Program-made: the position numbers and the translations under genes
Notes under the pieces: generated by a model
What the model saw: the letters and a program-made list of their open reading frames with translations, nothing else
Database searches by the model: none
What the model was told of the DNA's origin: nothing
From: an uncultured Eubacteriales bacterium
Lineage (GTDB): Bacteria; Bacillota; Clostridia; Christensenellales; Borkfalkiaceae
NCBI GenBank assembly: GCA_905211955.1
Contig: CAJMCT010000002.1
Coordinates: 1-35,274, forward strand
Direction: 5' to 3'
DNA: 35,274 nucleotides
Part shown: positions 32,048 through 35,274 of the stretch, one piece after another
Layout of the letters: each line of letters starts with the position of its first letter
Numbering within the stretch: the stretch's first letter is position 1

Positions 32048-33271
32048 ATGGGAATTTACGAAGAACTCGTAGAAAGGGGACTTATCGCACAAGTCACCGA
32101 CCAAGCGGAAATTAAAGAACTTATAAATGGTGGCGGTGCAAGGTTCTATATAGGTTTCGACCCCACGGCAGACTCCCTTCACGTAGGGCATTTTATGGCA
32201 CTTTGCTTAATGAAAAGACTTCAAATGGCAGGCAACAAGCCCGTCGTTTTAATCGGTGGTGGAACGGCTTATATCGGGGACCCTTCTGGAAGAACGGACA
32301 TGCGCTCTATGATGACTTCAGAAACCATAAAGCACAACTGCGATTGCTTTAAAAAGCAAATGGAAAGGTTTATAGAGTTTGGCGAAGACAAGGCGATTAT
32401 GGTTAATAACGCCGATTGGCTTTTAGACCTTAACTACATTGAACTTTTACGTGAAGTTGGCGCTTGCTTTTCGGTAAACAACATGCTCCGCGCAGAGTGT
32501 TATAAACAAAGAATGGAAAAGGGACTTTCCTTCTTAGAATTTAACTATATGATAATGCAGTCTTACGACTTTTATTATCTTCATAAAAACTACGGTTGCA
32601 ACATGCAGTTTGGTGGCGACGATCAATGGAGTAATATGCTCGGCGGTACTGAACTTATTAGAAAGAAAACCGGCCACGACGCATACGCAATGACTATAAC
32701 TTTACTTCTTAATAGCGAAGGCAAAAAGATGGGTAAAACTGCAAAAGGTGCAGTTTGGCTAGACCCCAACAAAACCACTCCGTTTGAATTCTATCAATAT
32801 TGGAGAAACGTTGACGATGCCGACGTTATGAAGTGTATTAAAATGCTTACCTTTATTCCGCTTGAAGAAATTAAGCAAATGGAAAATTGGGAAGATAGCA
32901 GAATTAACGAAAAGAAAGAAATACTTGCATACGAACTAACTTCTTTAGTTCACGGAAAAGAAGAAGCCGACAAATCAAAAGCAACGGCATACGCGTTGTT
33001 TAGTGGGGAAGGCGCGTTAGAAAATGCACCTACGACTGTTCTACAAGAAGAAGATTTTGTCGATGGCAAAATATTCCTATCAGACCTTTTGGTAAAATGT
33101 AAACTTGCAACGTCTAAAGGCGAAGCAAAAAGACTTATTCAACAAGGTGGCGTATCTTTTAACGATACTAAAATTACCGATTTTATGTTTGCGATTTCTA
33201 AAGATGATTTAACTAAACCCGCAATGATTAAAAAAGGCAAAAAGGTATTCCATAAGGTTGAATTAAACTAG
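32048..33271 (+). CDS. tyrS: Tyrosyl-tRNA synthetase
   Basis: Charges tRNA-Tyr. A class I enzyme of 407 residues: the HIGH-equivalent HVGH (45-48) in YIGFDPTADSLHVGH, tyrosine-binding YMIMQSYDFYYLHKNYGCNMQFGGDDQWSNM, and the KMSKS-equivalent KMGKT (about 227-231) followed by AKGAVWLDPNKTTPFEFYQYW. A C-terminal S4-type RNA-binding domain follows (ATSKGEAKRLIQQGGVSFND). GGAG lies 9 nt upstream. No T-box leader precedes it, which is notable because many Bacillota regulate tyrS that way. Confidence 0.96.
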   Translation: MGIYEELVERGLIAQVTDQAEIKELINGGGARFYIGFDPTADSLHVGHFMALCLMKRLQMAGNKPVVLIGGGTAYIGDPSGRTDMRSMMTSETIKHNCDCFKKQMERFIEFGEDKAIMVNNADWLLDLNYIELLREVGACFSVNNMLRAECYKQRMEKGLSFLEFNYMIMQSYDFYYLHKNYGCNMQFGGDDQWSNMLGGTELIRKKTGHDAYAMTITLLLNSEGKKMGKTAKGAVWLDPNKTTPFEFYQYWRNVDDADVMKCIKMLTFIPLEEIKQMENWEDSRINEKKEILAYELTSLVHGKEEADKSKATAYALFSGEGALENAPTTVLQEEDFVDGKIFLSDLLVKCKLATSKGEAKRLIQQGGVSFNDTKITDFMFAISKDDLTKPAMIKKGKKVFHKVELN

Positions 33272-33283
33272 AAAAAATCTAAC

Positions 33284-33316
33284 AAAAAAGCCACTACTAT
33301 GTAGTGGCTTTAATTT
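33284..33316. terminator. Bidirectional terminator between tyrS and rplI
   Basis: AAAGCCACTAC (33287-33297) pairs with GTAGTGGCTTT (33301-33311) around TAT, with A and T tracts on both sides, serving the convergent genes. Confidence 0.92.
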
Positions 33317-33332
33317 TACTAATTTTTATGTT

Positions 33333-33710
33333 TTAGCAGTTTACTTTAACTAAAATTTGAGCCGTTTCTTCGGCGGAGATTCTAACCGAAACTTTGTATT
33401 CTCCGCTAGACTTAATGTTAGAGGATAAAACGATTTTTTTCTTGTCAACGTCAAAACCGAGTTCGCTAAGTTTATCGGCAATTTCCTTGTTTGTGATTGC
33501 GCCGAAGAACTTGCCGTTATCACCGCATTTTGCCGTGATAGAAACTTCCTTGCCATCAAGTTTTTCTCTCAATTCCTTGTTTGCTTTAAGCATTTCCGCA
33601 TGGTGAAATTCTTTGGCTAATTTTTGGTTTTTGTTATCATTAAGTGCTTGCGCGTCGGCAACTTTTGCAAGACCTTTTTTTATCAAGAAGTTTCTTGCAA
33701 ACCCGTCCGC
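33333..33710 (-). pseudogene. rplI: Ribosomal protein L9, 5' end missing at a sequence junction
   Basis: The reading frame from about 33,710 down to 33,333 is L9 of the large ribosomal subunit from its conserved DGFARNFLIKKGLA onward, through the long connecting helix and the C-terminal domain (ITAKCGDNGKFFGAITNKEIADKL, then YKVSVRISAEETAQILVKV). The universal N-terminus (of the type MKVILLxDVxxLGxxGD), about 20-25 residues, is absent. Instead the frame runs into MTATDSALTGFGTA, unrelated to L9 and in G+C-richer DNA. The break falls between about 33,705 and 33,715. An intact rplI would be expected in the chromosome, so this end looks cut rather than decayed. Confidence 0.85.
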
Positions 33711-34047
33711 TGTTCCGAAACCTGTCAGTGCAGAATCCGTTGCTGTCATAGAACGCTTCCGGAAGCATCTTGCGTAATTCCACCTCTTCCTGCAGCATCA
33801 TTTCAAATCACAGCATCTATGTCTGATCTGCTGCTTCGAAACAGGTACCAGTCAGCGACCCGGAGCGTATCTGAGCAATCATCCCTCAAAAAACATCCAT
33901 AGCAAACCCTGCAAAAGCAGGGTTTTGTCTCCACTCTGAAGGATCCTTTTTTATACTTTTTTCATATTTTTCTCCTGTTCGTTCCTCCGCTTCTGTGCTA
34001 TGATACCTTATAGCAATGACAAATCATCCATCGAAAGGAGTTTTTCT
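33711..34047. other. Start of the compositionally foreign segment, no complete gene
   Basis: From the junction to the bile salt hydrolase start the DNA is G+C richer. A short minus-strand frame (33,801 to the junction) reads MMLQEEVELRKMLPEAFYD and may be the first ~30 codons of a cut gene, but it has no Shine-Dalgarno and I do not recognise it. A terminator-like hairpin CCCTGC-AAAA-GCAGGG followed by TTTTGT is at 33,907-33,926. The remainder, up to the AAGGAG before 34,048, probably carries the hydrolase promoter. Confidence 0.5.
33904..33928. terminator. Terminator-like hairpin upstream of the bile salt hydrolase gene
   Basis: AAACCCTGC and GCAGGGTTT pair around AAAA, with a T-rich tail on the plus strand. 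It may end a gene that lay upstream in the source genome. Confidence 0.7.
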
Positions 34048-35022
34048 ATGTGTACAGCAGCAACCTATCAAACACGCGACTTTTATATGGGCCGCACACT
34101 CGATTATGAATTTTCCTATGGCGACCAGATCACCGTTACACCTCGCAATTACCCGTTTTCCTTTCTTCATATGCCGTCCCTTTCCCATCACTATGCAATG
34201 ATCGGCATGGCGTGTGTGATGGATGATTACCCGCTCTATTATGAGGCGTTCAATGAAAAAGGGCTTGGTATCGCCGGCCTTAATTTTGTAGGAAATGCCG
34301 TTTATTTCGATCCGAAACCGGAGAAAGACAATATCGCGCAGTTCGAGCTGATCCCGTGGATTCTCGGTACATGTGCTTCGCTTGCGGAAGCAAAAGAATC
34401 CCTCTCCCGTATCAATCTCATCAGCACACCTTTTAAAAAGAATCTTCCGCTCGCACAGCTTCACTGGATCATCGCAGATGCATCGGGTGCCATCACCGTG
34501 GAATCCACGGCGGACGGTCTGCATGTCTACGACAATCCGGTCGGCGTTCTGACAAACAATCCGCCGTTTCCAATGCAGATGTTCTCACTGAACAATTACC
34601 TGCATCTGTCACCGAAACAGCCGGCCAACACGTTTTCCAACCAGCTCGATCTTTCTACGTACAGCCGTGGCATGGGCGGTCTTGGACTGCCGGGCGACCT
34701 CTCGTCTGCTTCCCGCTTTGCACGCGTGGCGTTTGTAAAGCAGAACTCGATCTCGGGAAACAGTGAAACGGAGAGTGTCAGCCAGTTTTTCCATATTTTA
34801 AATTCTGTTGACCAGCAGAGAGGATGCTGCGAGGTGGCGGACGGAAAGTATGAGATCACGCTCTATACTTCCTGCTGCAATGCGACGCAGGGAATTTACT
34901 ATTATACGACGTATGACAATCATCAGATTTCTGCGGTTGATATGCACCGCGAGAATCTCGATGGCGAAACGCTTCGCTGCTTTGCGCCGGTGACGGGCGA
35001 GCAGATCCATATGCAGAATTAG
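34048..35022 (+). CDS. bsh: Bile salt hydrolase (choloylglycine hydrolase)
   Basis: An N-terminal nucleophile hydrolase that removes glycine or taurine from conjugated bile acids in the gut. After loss of the initiator Met, Cys2 (MCTAAT) is the nucleophile, which fixes the start at 34,048; AAGGAG lies about 8 nt upstream. Other active-site equivalents are visible: R16 and D19 in GRTLDYEF, N79 in GLGIAGLNFVGNA, N170 in GVLTNNPPF and R223 in GDLSSASRFAR. The C-terminal part resembles the Clostridium perfringens enzyme (CCNATQGIYYYTTYDN, ENLDG). 324 residues is full length. Codon use is richer in G+C than in the rest of the window. A penicillin V acylase activity is possible within the same family. 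Confidence 0.93.
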   Translation: MCTAATYQTRDFYMGRTLDYEFSYGDQITVTPRNYPFSFLHMPSLSHHYAMIGMACVMDDYPLYYEAFNEKGLGIAGLNFVGNAVYFDPKPEKDNIAQFELIPWILGTCASLAEAKESLSRINLISTPFKKNLPLAQLHWIIADASGAITVESTADGLHVYDNPVGVLTNNPPFPMQMFSLNNYLHLSPKQPANTFSNQLDLSTYSRGMGGLGLPGDLSSASRFARVAFVKQNSISGNSETESVSQFFHILNSVDQQRGCCEVADGKYEITLYTSCCNATQGIYYYTTYDNHQISAVDMHRENLDGETLRCFAPVTGEQIHMQN

Positions 35023-35023
35023 A

Positions 35024-35084
35024 AAAATCCGGTACAGAAATCTTTGAGGACCCCTCAAAAAAGATTCTGTATCGGATTTTTTCT
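35024..35084 (+). terminator. Terminator of the bile salt hydrolase gene
   Basis: A long, slightly bulged hairpin starts 1-2 nt after the stop codon. AAAATCCG-TACAGAA-TCTTT on the left pairs with AAAGA-TTCTGTA-CGGATTTT on the right, followed by TTTTCT. Confidence 0.85.
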
Positions 35085-35251
35085 ACATCTCATCACATAT
35101 TGTAAAACAGACGTCGCACCGGCTTCTTCTTTTAACCTCTTACTTGTTTAGTAGATATTATTTTACTTTCATTTTTTTCTGTCCCTTCCGGCAGTTTTAT
35201 GATACACTTTTCGTATTGGAAAACCGATTTTTTTGAAAGGATTTTATCATC

Positions 35252-35274
35252 ATGCAATTTTATCTCGCCCCGAT
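35252..35274 (+). CDS. First codons of a gene, possibly tRNA-dihydrouridine synthase (partial)
   Basis: GAAAGG about 11 nt upstream and an ATG at 35,252 open a frame reading MQFYLAP before the window ends. This beginning resembles dihydrouridine synthases of Clostridia, which often start with a YLAPMEGxT-type strand, but seven codons cannot establish the assignment. Confidence 0.35.

Noticed and set aside
33711..33801. Minus-strand frame MMLQEEVELRK... running to the rplI junction
   Set aside because: It could be the cut start of a foreign gene, but about 30 codons without a Shine-Dalgarno and without family resemblance are not enough to call a CDS.
34024..34524. Long minus-strand open frame under the bile salt hydrolase
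   Set aside because: Shadow of the G+C-rich plus-strand gene. Its translation has no recognisable domain, and the plus strand has complete BSH active-site residues.
1..35274. CRISPR array, rRNA, tRNA, integrase or transposase genes
   Set aside because: Read through on both strands without finding regularly spaced repeats, tRNA cloverleaf patterns or recombinase motifs.

Overview
The window looks like chromosomal DNA from a low-G+C, anaerobic, probably gut-dwelling Bacillota (class Clostridia). The grounds are consistent AT-rich coding with Shine-Dalgarno starts, TTGACA/TATAAT promoters, a monomeric [FeFe] hydrogenase, a BMP-type nucleoside transporter, a ThiT-type ECF substrate protein, and mostly housekeeping neighbours. 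I do not name a genus. The last ~1.56 kb (from about 33,710) has visibly higher G+C and different codon use and begins inside a broken rplI gene. It is either a transferred segment or, more likely, a chimeric assembly join.

Layout. 1-2,440: a multipurpose sugar ABC ATPase (msmK-like) with a charged tail, and a YfbR-type HD nucleotidase, both on the minus strand. 2,400-4,814: a thiamine block. A TPP riboswitch with its own terminator precedes an N-terminally extended ThiT; converging on it are thiamine pyrophosphokinase and a C_GCAxxG_C_C protein. 4,815-5,296 is non-coding. 5,297-8,905: a 1,202-residue membrane-anchored surface protein. 8,971-10,127: the rpsF-ssb-rpsR operon. 10,146-13,049: a frameshifted membrane protein and the CCA-adding enzyme. 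13,072-14,048: a diacylglycerol-kinase-family lipid kinase. 14,066-20,028: an xpt-BMP-ATPase-permease-permease operon for purine (nucleoside/base) uptake and salvage, behind a strong promoter and a structured, terminator-bearing leader that is not a canonical purine riboswitch. 20,082-24,094: a group B-like [FeFe] hydrogenase and a GH38 alpha-mannosidase. 24,175-26,098: a BFD-type [2Fe-2S] protein with an NhaC antiporter. 26,142-27,041: an NlpC/P60 lipoprotein. 27,112-27,960: a TetR regulator divergent from what appears to be a deleted degV remnant. 27,975-31,930: PutP symporter, DUF89 protein and an LPG-synthase-type flippase-like membrane protein. 31,958-33,271: tyrS. 33,333-33,710: the 3' part of rplI. 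33,710-35,274: the foreign-looking segment with a complete bile salt hydrolase gene and the first codons of another gene.

How it fits together. The cell appears to scavenge thiamine (ThiT plus ThiN, with no synthesis genes here), purines, proline and probably sugars and mannosides. The most interesting non-coding signals are the xpt operon leader, the TPP switch, a perfect inverted repeat joining two divergent promoters (31,917-31,971), and three genes whose promoters place the transcription start almost on the start codon. All assignments come from reading the sequence; no database search was run.
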